Source: Diaporthe sp. PMI_573 (Eukaryota > Ascomycota > Sordariomycetes > Diaporthales > Diaporthaceae). Taken from it: a stretch of 64,000 nucleotides of DNA. Position 1 is the stretch's first letter. Each line of letters begins with the position of its first letter. The notes under the pieces are model-generated. The model saw only the letters and a list, made by a program, of their open reading frames with translations, was not told the origin of the DNA and made no database searches. The translations under genes were made by a program, and so were the position numbers. Positions 1 through 11,712 of the stretch are shown here, piece after piece. The stretch spans positions 806,001 through 870,000 of the forward strand of contig JAJTUP010000027.1 of NCBI GenBank assembly GCA_021399435.1. The letters run 5' to 3'.

Positions 1-519
1 CATAGACTGGATCTGCTCCCGTGCCCTCTCGAGCTCGGCACGGGTTTGCGAGAGATTATCGTCGAGAGTCGTCTGGTGGTTGATGGCGTGGATAAGCTTC
101 GAGCTGAGATGTGCGACCTCGTCGTTCAGCCCGGGGTGCTGCTGAGTACTCGAGGCATCGTCGGCGTTGGAGGGTGTCATCGCTCTGCTCCGAGGGTCGG
201 GAATTGTAGTCAAATCGAAGTCACTTTCTTGTATGCCGGCGTATATTCTCTTGGGCTGTGGCTGAGGAGTGACGGGCATCGCCAGCGAGGAGACATCGGC
301 GGTCATATTGGAGGTCTGGGTGTTGGACCTGGGCTTCGCAGAGGCGGGCAGCGTGCTGACGGTTGGGGTGGTGGAATTTGACTGAGAGCGTAGGTGACCT
401 AATCGTCGCTGTTGTGGTGCCGGGCTCGCACTGGGGCTATGGTGGTATTGAGACCATCCTGCAGCCACGGTCATAAATCTGCGCCATAGCAAGTTAGACG
501 TCTGGGATTTGACCTCCAT
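1..519 (-). CDS. Coiled-coil protein, possibly Sec2-like Rab exchange factor (5' part, cut by window edge)
   Basis: An open minus-strand frame enters from the left window edge and is open back to an upstream stop at 556-558. Possible starts are ATG at 519, 474 or 180. The first ~110 residues are Ser/Pro/Gln-rich and look disordered. They are followed by a heptad-like segment beginning near LNDEVAHLSAKLIHAINHQ and continuing to the edge (TRAELERAREQIQSM), as at the start of a long coiled coil. Fungal Sec2-type GEFs, which activate the secretory Rab on vesicles, have a disordered N-terminus followed by such a coiled coil. That resemblance is from memory, and the diagnostic domain lies outside the window. 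The part seen encodes up to about 173 residues with no intron. Other coiled-coil families remain possible. Confidence 0.5.
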   Translation of the reverse strand, partial: MEVKSQTSNLLWRRFMTVAAGWSQYHHSPSASPAPQQRRLGHLRSQSNSTTPTVSTLPASAKPRSNTQTSNMTADVSSLAMPVTPQPQPKRIYAGIQESDFDLTTIPDPRSRAMTPSNADDASSTQQHPGLNDEVAHLSSKLIHAINHQTTLDDNLSQTRAELERAREQIQSM

Positions 520-686
520 GGAGGCTGAGGTCGGCGTTGTGAAGCGGGATTTCGGTCAGAGGGTGTGGGTCCGGTATAGGGGACGCGGCTCGAGAGGACG
601 AAGTCCCTCATCATAGGCACACAAGAACAACAAAACAGCTGTCAAGCCGAGACGAGGAAGATGAGGAATGCGGTCATTCATGTATG

Positions 687-731
687 TAATGTATGTATGT
701 ATGTACGTATGTACGTATGTACGTATGTAGA
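687..731. repeat. Tetranucleotide microsatellite (GTAT/GTAC)n
   Basis: About eleven tandem tetranucleotides alternating between GTAT and GTAC in the presumed upstream region of the leftmost gene. Confidence 0.9.
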
Positions 732-1520
732 GTACAATGCTGTGGCACCAAAAACGGCAATATCCCTCGGAACAAGGGACGGCAGGGAGAGGAAGGTGCG
801 GTACGTACGAATCCAGCTTGGCGGATCAAGGGCAGAACCAGCGACGGTCCTGCGAGACAAGATACTAAATTGGTGTTTGACACGGGGGCGACGAAGGAGA
901 CAAGAAAGTGCTGTGCTCCAGATCGGCAGCAAGGAGAGACAAGCGAATGTCTCGGTCGACGGTCCAGGTGCGAGGGCTAATAAAAAGGTGAGGAACGGCG
1001 ACGTGCCGAGCAGCTCGATGTAGCTCGACGGGGCGAGCTGGCGAGCAAGCAAAGCGCGTCGTGACGGGTCGAGTCGGGCCCGAGTCGAGCAGTCGAGCGC
1101 AGGTCGGGGTGTGAGACCTCTGAGCCGAGAGACAGATTAATATTAAAAAATGGCCATCCGGAAGGTAATCGGTAGACGTTGGCCTAGGTGAGGGTTGGCA
1201 AGCTGGAATGTGCGGATGGTGCAGGGAATTTGAATAGAGAGTATGAGAGACAGAGCTAGAGAGAGATAGATAGAAGGAAGGGAAGGGAATGTGTGGTGTG
1301 TTCGACTAGGTAGGAAGGAAGGAAGGAAAGTTGAGGGGAATGACGAAGCAGCTTTACGAGATGCGATATATTGTTGCAAAGAATGGACGGGAGGCGCTTG
1401 GGGGTGTGGGTGGGAAGGAAGGTGTGTTCGGGAGGAGGCGAGGCGAGTTAGTCCAGGTCCAAGGTCCAGGTGAGGGGAGAGAACAGAAGACCATCCAATT
1501 TGGGACCCGCTAGCTGGCCA

Positions 1521-1557
1521 GGTGCGGGTGCAGGTGCAGGTGCAGGTGCAGGTGCAG
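1521..1557. repeat. Hexanucleotide microsatellite (GGTGCA)n
   Basis: About six tandem copies of GGTGCA with one early variant. No coding function is apparent. Confidence 0.85.
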
Positions 1558-4500
1558 TTCAAGGTGCAGGTCGCAGTCGCAGGCCAGCAAGCGGCACTGG
1601 CAAAGCAAACGCCAACTGAACAATTGATCGGATGCCCGGCGGGATCAGGAAGGCGTGAGGGTGGAGCACGCAGTCTTGCACAATCAGCAGGGACGACCCA
1701 GGTCGCAGGTGACAACCGAGATCAGACGCTAAAACGGGAAAGTGCCACTATAATTGGCCAGAGGGGAGGAGGAGCCTGCAGGGTTCCAAAGTACGTACTT
1801 TACAGTACACCCCGGTACCCCGGTATCCTTCCTGGCCTGGCACGTTCTGCTTGGCAGCCTGACAGCCAAGTGGTGCAGCGGCGACCGACAGGGTTCACCT
1901 CACTTCGCCTCGCCGCAGCACAAGAAATTCCCAAGTCAGACCACCCCACGGACCGCCCCCCCCCAGAGCAGCACGTCCGAGTTGCACAAATTATTCATGA
2001 GCAGGGCAGCACGGTGCCACTTGAGCCGGCCATTCAATCCGTCCACTGGATTTCTCACCTAATCCGTCTGGCAGTCGCATCCGTCTTTGGCGCCCGGGTG
2101 CGGAAACGGGGCGGAGACAAAACGTCATCAATGGCCCAGCGACTTGGACCAACAGAAATTCGCTCGTGCTAATCTCGGCCCCAGGCGGCAGGCCTTTTGT
2201 TCTGGTCCATGGCCACGGCGGCGCAGCAGGGAAGAGCGCTGGTCAAGCCACGCGAGCATGCAGTTAGTACGAGTACGACGTCGCGCACATCGCGCTACTG
2301 TGGTCTCTCGTGCCTCTCGTGCCTCTCGTGTCTCTCTCAATCGTCTCGTCAATTCCTTTCTCGGGCCGGAAAGAGGCCGGAGAGCCTCTCCAACCCCGAC
2401 AACGGCTGCTGGATGCGTGCGTACCATCACGATGCACACGTTGCCACTAGCCGCGTATTCTACTCGGGCAGGTGGTATGCTGGAATCCTCCTCACCTGAC
2501 AAGGAACACCACTTGACCAACTAGGTAATTCTTGACGCCGAGGGCTGGCAAAAGTGGGTTCCGCCACAGCCTAACGAGCACTCTCGCAGTCTCGTCGAAG
2601 CATCCGTTCGCAAATCGTTGCTCGTCTGAGTCTTGGTTTGACCACCGGTCCATCCCGTAACCCCATCACACAGCACACTCCCACGGCTCAATGCATCTCT
2701 GCTGCCGTCTTGGCATCAGCAGCCCCCCCATTGGTTGGTCCTGCACTGGCGGGGTGGCTTGCATCTGTGGGATCGCATAGGACGCCCTGTCGTGCCCCGA
2801 CGTTCAGCCTGCTCCTCCCCGCTCCCTCGGCTGCCGGGTCACATCCGCTCGCTGGAACAGCCAGCCAGCAGCCCGCGACCACCACAAGGCTCGCGGCCCC
2901 TTGCATCTAGAACACAGGGGCTTACTGTGATGGTGGCTCTGCTGTGCGTCCAGTCTGCCAGTCCAGCTGACGCTCGTTTCCATCCCTGGTAGATTGGAGG
3001 ACACTGGCACTGGAGACTCTCCTTCACCCCGGAAGCCTCCTTCAAACGCATCAGACGTCGCGACAGGCCTCGCAGCTGCCTCGACAGCCTGCCAAGCCCC
3101 AAGCTGGAGAATGCGAAAAGAACACGAACCTTGGAACCGCGGGGGCTGCGGGAGCTGCCACCTTTGTTTCGCAAGGCTGCCCCTTGGTGCCGGGATCTTC
3201 AGACGGGGGGACGAACCACTGAGGAGACGCCCCAGACCCAGCATTATCACATCTGACTCCCGTACTGACAATCATACAGCATCAGGGCGAGCCGTCGTGA
3301 GTAAACCTAATCTTCACGGTACAATGCTGGATCGCACCTGGCGTCTGGGCCCTCCCAGTCGGACACCAGTAAGTGCCTTGCCATCAACAACACACACCGA
3401 ATTACAGCACTGCATTACGACAAGAGGTGTTTCATGGCTCAAGAGTGTATCGCGTCCACATCTTAATTGTCCCGTCCCATATGCTGCACCAACAAGAAAC
3501 GACGTTCAGACGAAAGTCTTCGTTTCCGTCGTCTGTGGGCTCAATGCAGCATCACTTGGCCCATCTGCTTTTCCTTCATTCGTCTCCTCTCTGTCTGGTC
3601 TCTACTCTCCGCATGCCTGGGTAGTAGTCATCCCCGTCGTCGATCTCCATCCGAGGTTCAGCACAGGCTCGCAGCCTCAGTTTATCAGACGCCTTCTCCT
3701 CGTTGCTTCTGACAGACCACCCTTCTCAATTACTCGGACCCTCCATCTTCGCGAAGCTTTCTTGACTTTTAAGCTCCTGTCAAGGTTCCAGCTGGGCCAG
3801 TCCTAGCCTCACTGCCACCCTAAACTCTCACGCCCACTTTGCAATGTGTCTCGGACACAATACCAGTGTCTTGGGCGCGCACAGGGATTCTTTCCCCAAC
3901 TCTGCGAAGTCTGCGATCCTGTAGCTGCACCATTTGGAATACCCTATTGACTGAGAAAACTAATGATAAGCTTTGATGTTAAAATAGTGCTGCAAGTTCT
4001 GCTCGAGTCTAGTGTTACAACCAGATTTCCGACGACATCTGATCCACCTGGAGACGAATCCGACTGGACAAGCCATTCTGATTGCACAGTCAATGCTCAG
4101 GCACGCCGTGGCGCGGACGGACATATTTTCGTTCCCGTCAGCGTCCTCGCCCTCGCCCTCAACCTCCGCCTCAACTCCGTGGTCACATTCAATTTATCCC
4201 GGGCTTCGAAGGTCAATCCCAGGGTCTTGTCAGGCGCTGATAGCACCGCGTGCAAAGAGGAACCCTATAGTGAATTGGTAACGCCTTGACCTAGGCAGTG
4301 GCTCATTGCACAGACGTTAATGATGTGAAAGGCCGTACGGAGAAAGGCACGACGCCACGCCTAGCACGGTCTCCCCCAAGAGCCTGGTCTTTGTCAGCTG
4401 CCAGTTGCTCCCAGAGGCTCTGATCAGCCAGAGGCGAATCCCAGACCGCGTCGGACAATCTCACATTGCCACTATCTTCGATGCTAAGGAGGTGCAGCAA

Positions 4501-4895
4501 TTCCGAGAGGCAAGCGTGTTTTTCTTGAGACTTTGAGTTGGCTCAAGGAAGCGCGTGGCTACTCGAGGTCTTGACTTCTTGCTCTGTCTCTGGCCAGCTG
4601 CCCGCGGCTCGGAGCCAGCCCCTGCGTAACTTACTTATCAGTCGATGTCATCTAGACAACACGATAGGCTTGCGGTCTCGGCAGCAAGGAGCAGCTCGAT
4701 GCTATCGAAGCTTGCCGTGAGGGAGTTTGAGGTGTGTTATCCGATAGCTAGGCCACTGAAGAGAAAGGCACCCGGAACCGGCCGCAGTTATCGGGCTTGT
4801 ACTCTGCTTCTGGCTGCTTTTAGATACCTCATAATTTCCGAGGTTCTGCCGAATCTCCCATCTTCCTTGATTCACCATTCCCCTTCAGCTCGTGC

Positions 4896-5420
4896 TATCA
4901 ATGTTGCCTGGGATCCTTTCGATGTGATGCGCACCCAAAGCCCCCCTTGAACGGCTTCCATCTTGGCGCCTTCAACTCGGCCTCTGTAAACTCACGCAGC
5001 TGCTCGAGACTTTTTGATGCCGGTCCCTCCCTTGCCTTATCAGTAGACTCGGCCCATCGAATAGCTAACATAAGTAAGGCGCAGAGTGTATATGTGGCAT
5101 CATCCCCTGCATTGTGAAGGTAGTAATAGCTGTAAGGTACTCCGAGCTCAGTCAGAACATCTGTAAGTGCGCACTTTTGTATAGGCAAAAAACGCTTTGC
5201 TGCCTGCAAGCCCGGACCAAGGATAGATTTGCTGAGTCGGTGTATATTAAGAACAGCAGCCACAGTCGCTATGCAACTCATCTCAATGCCTCGCCGCCGA
5301 ATAATTTCGAGGTCATATTACAGGGAATGTCCCACAATCACAATATTATATAGACCAAACGCTGGTATATCAACGCCATGCCTTTCTAGGACATTATTGG
5401 GATCTTCCTAAAACTAAAGA
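4896..5420 (-). pseudogene. Decayed Gfd2/YDR514C-like nuclease-fold gene fragment
   Basis: On the minus strand the frame reads VIVGHSL, an in-frame TAA, then YDLEIIRRRGIE and, further on, LGVPYSYYYLHNAGDDATYT. An invariant-looking HNAG-DATYT stretch and a VGH segment are typical of the C-terminal RNase H-like (DEDDh exonuclease-type) domain of fungal Gfd2/YDR514C-like proteins. Upstream in the same frame DPNNVLERHGVDIPAF fits the family too, but it is preceded by further in-frame stops (TAG). The TAA after HSL would be CAA before a C-to-T change, as expected from RIP. I see no intact start, so this is a pseudogene; the conserved part is about 130 residues. Assignment rests on motif memory. 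Confidence 0.6.
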
Positions 5421-7801
5421 CAGTGGGTAATACTATCCACCGAGTCCTTACTTCTAACACGGCGGGGTTTTTTTTTTTTCAAAGATACACCCCCGAAAGT
5501 CGGTGACATCACAGTCTTTAAAATCCTTAGGGGCATAAGATGTAGAGAACTGCTATGTTAATGTCAAGAAATGCTGCTTAGATGTAGACTTAGTGCTTTC
5601 CTTATTTCCAGTCTCAATTGGAGGCAATATTGGCTGGTAGTCGGGGGACAAGGGGAAAATGGACCGGGTGTTAAGCACAGTAAATCCAACCCTCTCTCAC
5701 GCCTTTGACCTGTTTTCTATTCACTCAAAGAGTATTCCTCTCTCTACTGGAGGCTTCTAGGTTAATACATACAATGATTGCATCCTATATTGCTACAATA
5801 CTACAGTGAGAGAGTTGTATTGAGTGTGCCAGAAGGCATAGGGGTAGAAAGTATATTCTGAGGGGCCTGGTGTGCAGACTGCCCCAGGGTGGTAGAATGA
5901 ATGTAGTGTGGGCCTGACATGGGGTAGTGGGGCTCAGCCTTATTGATAATGCACCTCTAAGATTCCATTTGTATCCTGTCATGTTTAAGCCGAGGAAGTA
6001 GTAGTGGGCTTTGTGGTAGTGGGCAAAGCCCAGCTAGAATTTGCTTCTCATAGTGTAGTGGGCAGTGTTTGCCTATTTGCAGTACCTGCAAAAGAGAGTG
6101 AATACTTAAAGTATGGCTGCCAAAAGATGATGGCTTCTACAAGAATGAAAGAAGAAAAAAACCGGGCCACTCCAGGGGTTAAACCTAGATCCTTTGGGTA
6201 TTTTAGCTCGGTGAGTGGAAGCACTCCTCTGCTTCTGTTGTAGGGCATCACTCCTGCAGCTTAGGTTAAACCAGAGGCTGGCTGACTTTGTCCCGGACTA
6301 CAAGCTCTCGTGGGAGGAGACGTATGGACGATTCTACGACTTTGTGGGGAGACAGATCTTCAAGGACCCAGAGATTATTGTGGAAGACCTGAAAGCCCCA
6401 GCAACCAATAGACATGCCTCGGCGGAACAACAGTCAACTGAATAGCTAAATGTCTTCTTTTTTCTCTTGCCCTTTCTTCCAAGCCTATTGCCCTAGCATA
6501 GGCAAGGTGCCCAAGTGGCAAAAGGAAGCAAGAGCGACTTGTTTATTCAAATTGCTCTCTTGTGATAATCATCCCGAGGTCCTCATTATAATTTGCGTTG
6601 TTTCACCCTTAGAACACAATCGTAGTTAAGCAGGCTGTGACGAGAGCTCTTATCACCAACTATGTGTTTTATGAATTACTCCGTCTCGGTAAAGATGTAT
6701 ATTCTCCTAGTTCCTGAACCATTCATCAGGTGATATATCTTTCGCAAATTTGCTTACAGCCATCCAACGAAAATCTTTATAATATGCCAGCATACCCACT
6801 ACTAACCTAGCTTGAGAAGGCTGGCCTCAAATGCTCAGATATAAGATACGCACTAGTATTCCTATCAGGAAGCATGGCAGAAATCAAGGAGACAGAACAA
6901 GAAAAGACAAAAGGAAAGAAAATAAGAGCTCTGTAGATGCCCACTTGGCCGAGAAGCAAAATCATAAAGAACAGGAGCGCACAAAAGTAAAGAAGATCAC
7001 AAGTACTACGGAAGAATAGTATTGACATTGCCTATTCATTGGATAAGACTTGTAGCCCCAGACTGGTGCCCATAGATGACTGGGCCCAGGAATCAGCTTG
7101 ACGGTCACACACTTGACCAGAACTTGTTACAATTTGTCACCGTCAACGGATGTGACGAGAGACACTTGCTCCATTCAACTAGGGAAGCCAAACATCACCA
7201 ACCAAAAGCACTTTTTCAATCACCCATTGCAGCACAATGGCCTCATTTGATAGCTTTAGCCTACATCCCCGTCTCTCTCATCACATAACCCACAATCGCT
7301 GCCAGCCAGCAGGTTATTGATACTATCATGCAAGAAGAGAGAAAATGTTGTTGGCGGAGGGGCCTGCTGAACAACATCGCAGCGCCCAAGCTACCTCCCA
7401 GGCCACACATATCCAGTAGCCCACAATTGAGGCTCCCGATGAAAACGATTTGAAGTCAGCATTCACTGGCAGCATGGATATTCAGGTCGTTTCAAATAAG
7501 TCGTGTTCGCGTGAGAAATAATAAGTAAGAAAAATATGGCTATCACAAAGGAAGATGTAGGCTACTAGTTGCCGCCCTTTAATTGCGCTATGCCCAAGTA
7601 CCATCCAGATCAAGATCATTACAATGCAGTCGTTCGTTTTGTGGTCATATGTACAATCGATCCTGCTGCTTCTCATCCTTTAGCAGCCCCCTCTATCTTT
7701 ACCCCGGTCTTTTTGAAGCGATCTAACACAGGGTGGTTGCATCCGCCGTGCGCGTATACGTATGTGCTTGATTATCATGCATTGGCAGGATGGAACACCA
7801 T
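5421..7801. other. AT-richer gap with decayed repeat-like DNA
   Basis: No gene can be supported. A T13 run lies at about 5468-5480. At 6260-6445 the plus strand has a 60-codon open stretch (around LSWEETYGRFYDFVGRQIF) that reads like a protein end but which I cannot assign. The minus strand near 6150-6235 has a Pol III B-box-like motif followed by a T run. The rest has the short ORFs and AT bias of degraded mobile DNA. Confidence 0.4.
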
Positions 7802-10744
7802 CTAGGCGCCTGCGGCGACGGCCTGGCTCATGCTCGACCTGTTCCTCTTGACCTTGGCCTTCTGTGCCGCGACAGCGGCGGATGACCTCTTGTCCTCCTC
7901 CAGCTTGGCAGAGAAGTCCTTCCACTTGCGCCAGCCGTCAAAGTCGATGAGCGCCTGCATGCAGCCCCACTCCATGACCTTGCGCTCGAGCCAGACAAAG
8001 TTGACGGGCTGTGTGTGGGTGTCACATGTGTTAGCAAACACACAGCCAAGACTCAAGACCACACTGGTCCATAGCAGGAGCTCGTCATACATGAATGGAG
8101 GAAAGGAGTGACTTGCCTTGGTCAAGAAGTCATTACATCCCGCCGCCAACGCCTCATGACGGTCGCTCTGCAGCGAGCTGGCGGTCAGTGCGACGATGAT
8201 GACAGGCGACTTGAACAGGTCCATATTCTCGAGCTTGTCCTTCTCGTCCGGCTCGCTCTTGACCTCCGGGGGCCCGTCGGCGGCCGAGCTGAAGACGCCA
8301 ATCGAGTTGACCCTCTCCAGCCGCCTGATCTCGCGGGTCGCATCCAAACCGCTCATGACCGGCAACTGGATGTCCATCAACACCAGGTGGAAACCGCCGC
8401 CGCGCCACTTGGTGACGGCGTCGCGGCCATTCATGGCGGTTGACCACCGTACCTTGAGGCGCTTGACAAAGGCCTCGAGCAGCTTGAGGTTGATGATGTT
8501 GTCCTCGACGATGAGGACGTTGATGGGCGGGACATTGCCGTTCAGCATGCCCTTGGGTAGGGACGGGTGCTCCGCGGCCTTCTTCTTCTTGGAGGCCTTG
8601 GGTCTTGGCGACGACACACGGGGCGGTGGGGTGGCCGACCGCTGAGATGCGGCCGCGCCTTCAGGAGCCGGTGGGGTGGGGATAGTCGGTGGCGCCGGGG
8701 CTGCTTGTGACTGGTCTGAGGCATTGGAGTGAGTTCTTGATCGGGGGGCTGGTTTGGAGTGTATTATGTGTTGCATACCATGAGGGCCTCCGGCGGCTGT
8801 GGAAATGGGTGCCTGGTGGGTTGTTCCGGAGGCCATGTTTATCAGCGTGGGCGAGGAAGTGTGTTGGCGTCCTAACCTCGGCCGCTCGGGTCTTTCTCTG
8901 TACGTCCTTGCTCGTGTGCCGCCTGGGGATGGGATCTGTGGAGGGTGTCCGGTCTGCAAAATTGAAATCGCGTGCTGGGGAACCGATGCGTTGGACGGCG
9001 CGGTTACTGTGACAGGCACGGTCGATATAGCGCCGGGTCCAAAGTAGTCGTTTCCTGCTTCTGAGGGTCGTGCCTCTTCAACATAGTATTGCACGTGAGG
9101 CGCATGGGGAGGGCCAGTGCGAGGTGAAGCCCTAGGAGTACGTCGCAGGGGGACGTCGATGATGAGGGCATCGTCTACGGTCTGTCCACCGGGAAAGTAA
9201 GCATCGAGGGTTCGAGACATTGGCTCCTCGGGCCCTAGCATGCGCTCCTGCTGGTTCCCGTTGGGCCTGATGCGGAGGGAGAGGTCTGGCGCATCGAATT
9301 GGCGGCCGAGAGAGTTGGCGTACTTGCGCAAGATCATTTCTCGCACGTCGTCGACCAAATCGTCCTCGTTTATTGTGACTAGCGTGGCGGAGGCGCCAGG
9401 CCTCTTGACCCAGATCTTGCGCATGACCATGTTGCCGCTGATGGGGAGAAGCTGCTCGTTGCTGATGCCGGCGCTTTCGTCGGCCTGGGACCCGCGCAGC
9501 AAGGTCTGGATGAGGGTAGACTGCCTGTTTGAGAGGAGTGATTGCCGTCGAACGGGAGCAGGAGGTCTCGAGCTGACCGAGGAATTGCGGGCGAGGGGAG
9601 AGCTGGGGGTGACGGTGCCCTTTGGGCTGTATGCGGCGTTGGGCGATAGGTTCGCGGCCGAGGGAGGAACGACGGCGGCGGTGGGGAGTGGGATGTGGAA
9701 GGGCCGTTGGGTCGCGGCGGGAGCTAATTTGGGAGTTCGAGCAGCAGCAGGAGGAGGAGGAGGAGGAGGAGGAGCAGCGGCGGCCGATTTGTCGCCAGCA
9801 TCGTCTGGTTTCGGGGGCACAAGTGAAGTTGCATCGCCCGAGGAAGCGGGTCTTGTGATTGGGGGCTGAGGTGGGTTGGCGGTGATGGGATTTGGGTTTG
9901 GGACCAGTTCCTGGCGGTCCGGGGAGGGATGTTCGCTGATGCACGAGAGTTTTCGCGGTGACGGGTGCAGATCGTTGCCCGGCATGACGCTGGCCGATGC
10001 GGTTGCTGTCGGGCCCTCGCTGCTGGGCTCGGGCTCAGGTGCAGTCTCGGGTTCGGGTGCGGCCGCAGGTTGCTCAGATCCAGGTTCGGATTCAACCGCA
10101 GGGGCTGGTGGCTCAGGGGAGCCGGCCAAGACACTACCCGAGGGTGCTTCCTCCAGAGCTGGAGCTGAAGTTGGAGCTGTTGGCTTTAGGGTCTCTGGAG
10201 AGGAGGGAAGGGACGAGGCATGTTGGGCAATTTGGGCATTTTGAGCGTGGTGGCCTGTTGAGGAATCGTGCTGGGCTGGGGAAATTGGACCGGTGGTATC
10301 GGGCCCAGATTGGTGGTGGTCGTGCTGGTCCGGCGGCGGCGGCGGCTGAGAGTCGTCGCCAGCCAGGCCCTCCTCGCCCTTGCTCTCGACCTTTCGCTCT
10401 CCCTCTCCCTCGTGCTCGCCCTCGCCTAGGCCCGGGTGTTGCACCATTTCGGGCTCGGTGCACGCAGGCTGGGGGCATTGATCCCGCCCGGGCTGGGACT
10501 GGGGATGGCAGTCGGCACTGCCCTCGCCGTCCAGGTCCAAGATGACCGAAACGCGGGAGCTCCCCGCACGCGACTTGGAGTCGGGGTCTTGGTTGGGCTC
10601 GGGGTCAGCCAGCAGGTGATCTGCATTGTGGCTGCGGTGGGATGAGGAGGTGTGGCTGCCGGTCGACCTGCTGCTTAGCATCGAGGGGATGGCAGAAGGC
10701 CGGCGTTTGAACCTGGCACGTATCTTTGCAGCCAGTTTAGCCAT
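7802..10744 (-). CDS. SSK1: SSK1-type response regulator of the HOG stress pathway
   Basis: This cytoplasmic response regulator accepts phosphate from a histidine phosphotransfer protein and, when unphosphorylated, activates the MAPKKK of the osmotic/oxidative-stress (HOG) cascade. The first ~730 residues are Ser/Pro/Ala-rich and disordered, after a basic start (MAKLAAKIRARFKRR). A receiver domain starts near residue 737 (INVLIVEDNIINLKLLEAF), has the phosphoacceptor Asp near 790 in HLVLMDIQLPVM, an extended acidic insert (about 810-840), VALTAS, and the switch Lys in NDFLTK followed by PVNFVWLERKVMEWGCMQAL, all SSK1-specific. A 108-nt GC-AG intron (8116-8009) lies directly after LTK. Because 108 is a multiple of three and has no stop, the unspliced frame stays open (980 residues); the spliced product is 944. 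There are no close neighbours, and both flanks are long intergenic regions. Confidence 0.93.
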   Translation of the reverse strand: MAKLAAKIRARFKRRPSAIPSMLSSRSTGSHTSSSHRSHNADHLLADPEPNQDPDSKSRAGSSRVSVILDLDGEGSADCHPQSQPGRDQCPQPACTEPEMVQHPGLGEGEHEGEGERKVESKGEEGLAGDDSQPPPPPDQHDHHQSGPDTTGPISPAQHDSSTGHHAQNAQIAQHASSLPSSPETLKPTAPTSAPALEEAPSGSVLAGSPEPPAPAVESEPGSEQPAAAPEPETAPEPEPSSEGPTATASASVMPGNDLHPSPRKLSCISEHPSPDRQELVPNPNPITANPPQPPITRPASSGDATSLVPPKPDDAGDKSAAAAPPPPPPPPAAARTPKLAPAATQRPFHIPLPTAAVVPPSAANLSPNAAYSPKGTVTPSSPLARNSSVSSRPPAPVRRQSLLSNRQSTLIQTLLRGSQADESAGISNEQLLPISGNMVMRKIWVKRPGASATLVTINEDDLVDDVREMILRKYANSLGRQFDAPDLSLRIRPNGNQQERMLGPEEPMSRTLDAYFPGGQTVDDALIIDVPLRRTPRASPRTGPPHAPHVQYYVEEARPSEAGNDYFGPGAISTVPVTVTAPSNASVPQHAISILQTGHPPQIPSPGGTRARTYRERPERPRLGRQHTSSPTLINMASGTTHQAPISTAAGGPHGMQHIIHSKPAPRSRTHSNASDQSQAAPAPPTIPTPPAPEGAAASQRSATPPPRVSSPRPKASKKKKAAEHPSLPKGMLNGNVPPINVLIVEDNIINLKLLEAFVKRLKVRWSTAMNGRDAVTKWRGGGFHLVLMDIQLPVMSGLDATREIRRLERVNSIGVFSSAADGPPEVKSEPDEKDKLENMDLFKSPVIIVALTASSLQSDRHEALAAGCNDFLTKASHSFPPFMYDELLLWTSVVLSLGCVFANTCDTHTQPVNFVWLERKVMEWGCMQALIDFDGWRKWKDFSAKLEEDKRSSAAVAAQKAKVKRNRSSMSQAVAAGA
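8009..8116 (-). other. GC-AG intron inside the SSK1 receiver domain
   Basis: On the coding strand the donor is AAG|GCAAGT and the acceptor is CACACAG|CCCGTC. Removal joins LTK to PVNF, restoring the Lys-Pro at the end of the receiver core. Retention would insert 36 unrelated residues there. GCAAGT is the usual donor form of the rare GC-AG intron class. Confidence 0.85.
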
Positions 10745-10930
10745 GCCAGACTAAATGCCACCAGTGTCGAGTCTAGGGTTATGAAGCCTCACCCGCCCAC
10801 TCACTCACTGGCTGGCTGGCTGGCTGGCTGAGTAAGTGAGTAAGTGACTGAGCGACTGAGCGACTGAGTACTGTTAGGTGCTGACTGAATCGGACCGAGG
10901 CGCCAGGAGCGATCGTCTTTGTATGTGCCC

Positions 10931-10933
<3 letters not shown>

Positions 10934-10963
<30 letters not shown>
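10934..10963. repeat. (GT)n dinucleotide microsatellite
   Basis: About fifteen GT units roughly 190 bp upstream of the SSK1 start codon. Confidence 0.95.
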
Positions 10964-10964
<1 letters not shown>

Positions 10965-11712
10965 CTGGCTGTGTCGCTGTCTGCCTGCCTGCCTGCCTCT
11001 GTTTCTGTTTGTCTCTGATTCTGTGTACTGGCCCGTTTCTGTCCCGTCCAGACCTGGCCTGACCTGTGCTTTGCTGCTATCTCGTGCCCGTGGGGAGGAA
11101 CATGGGGGCACACGGTGAGGGCCGAGACCGAGCTGGAGAGGCCGAGAGGCCGACGCAGCCCGGCAGTGGCAGTAGTGGCAAAAGCAGGAGCTGCGGCGCC
11201 TGCACGCGAGAGCGGTCGCATATGCCGGCCGTCGTCAGGTTGCTGAAGGTCAAATTGCGTGGTGATATGGCCTGATAATAAAGCACAGTAAATACCGGAG
11301 ACGCGTCACCAAAATCCCACAGAAGGGAGGGAGAAGAGGAAATGCGAGAGAGGATGAAAAGGGAGGACACCAAGCGGGCTAGGCTAATAAGATTTTTGAC
11401 CTGTCGTACAGTACGAGCAGGCCGCTGCCCGTTTGAGCTTCTCTTCTCATTGCGCGGTGGCAGCAGCGGCTAGTCTACTGCATGGTGTGGTCTGCCTGTC
11501 TGGACGGAATTAGGGTATGGATTGGGCTGGATGGGGATGGCATGGTCTGGGTATGGATGCGTGTATTCGTGTGCGTAGACATTGCTTGGGGTGTACAATG
11601 CAACGGCGCCGTGCCGTGCCGCTGTCTGTGTCTGTGTCTGTGCAGTCTAGTAGACTGCACACATGCATTCTGCAGGCATGGAACTTGGTGTACACGTAGA
11701 TGCTGGCTACCT

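Larger units (their letters stand above)
520..4889. other. Long gene-poor upstream region
   Basis: GC-rich spacer upstream of the first gene. It holds several open frames, the longest 270 codons at 2994-3806 on the plus strand, but their composition follows CT/GA-rich low-complexity DNA and I recognise no protein in them. There are short simple repeats (GTAT/GTAC near 690-730, GGAA near 1313-1330, GGTGCA near 1521-1557, repeated TCTCGTGCC near 2307-2335). It probably serves as promoter and 5' leader for the leftmost gene; an unrecognised non-coding transcript cannot be excluded. Confidence 0.5.

Noticed and set aside
2994..3806. 270-codon open frame on the plus strand
   Set aside because: Composition follows CT-rich non-coding DNA; no hydrophobic pattern, motif or family resemblance, and overlapping frames are equally open.
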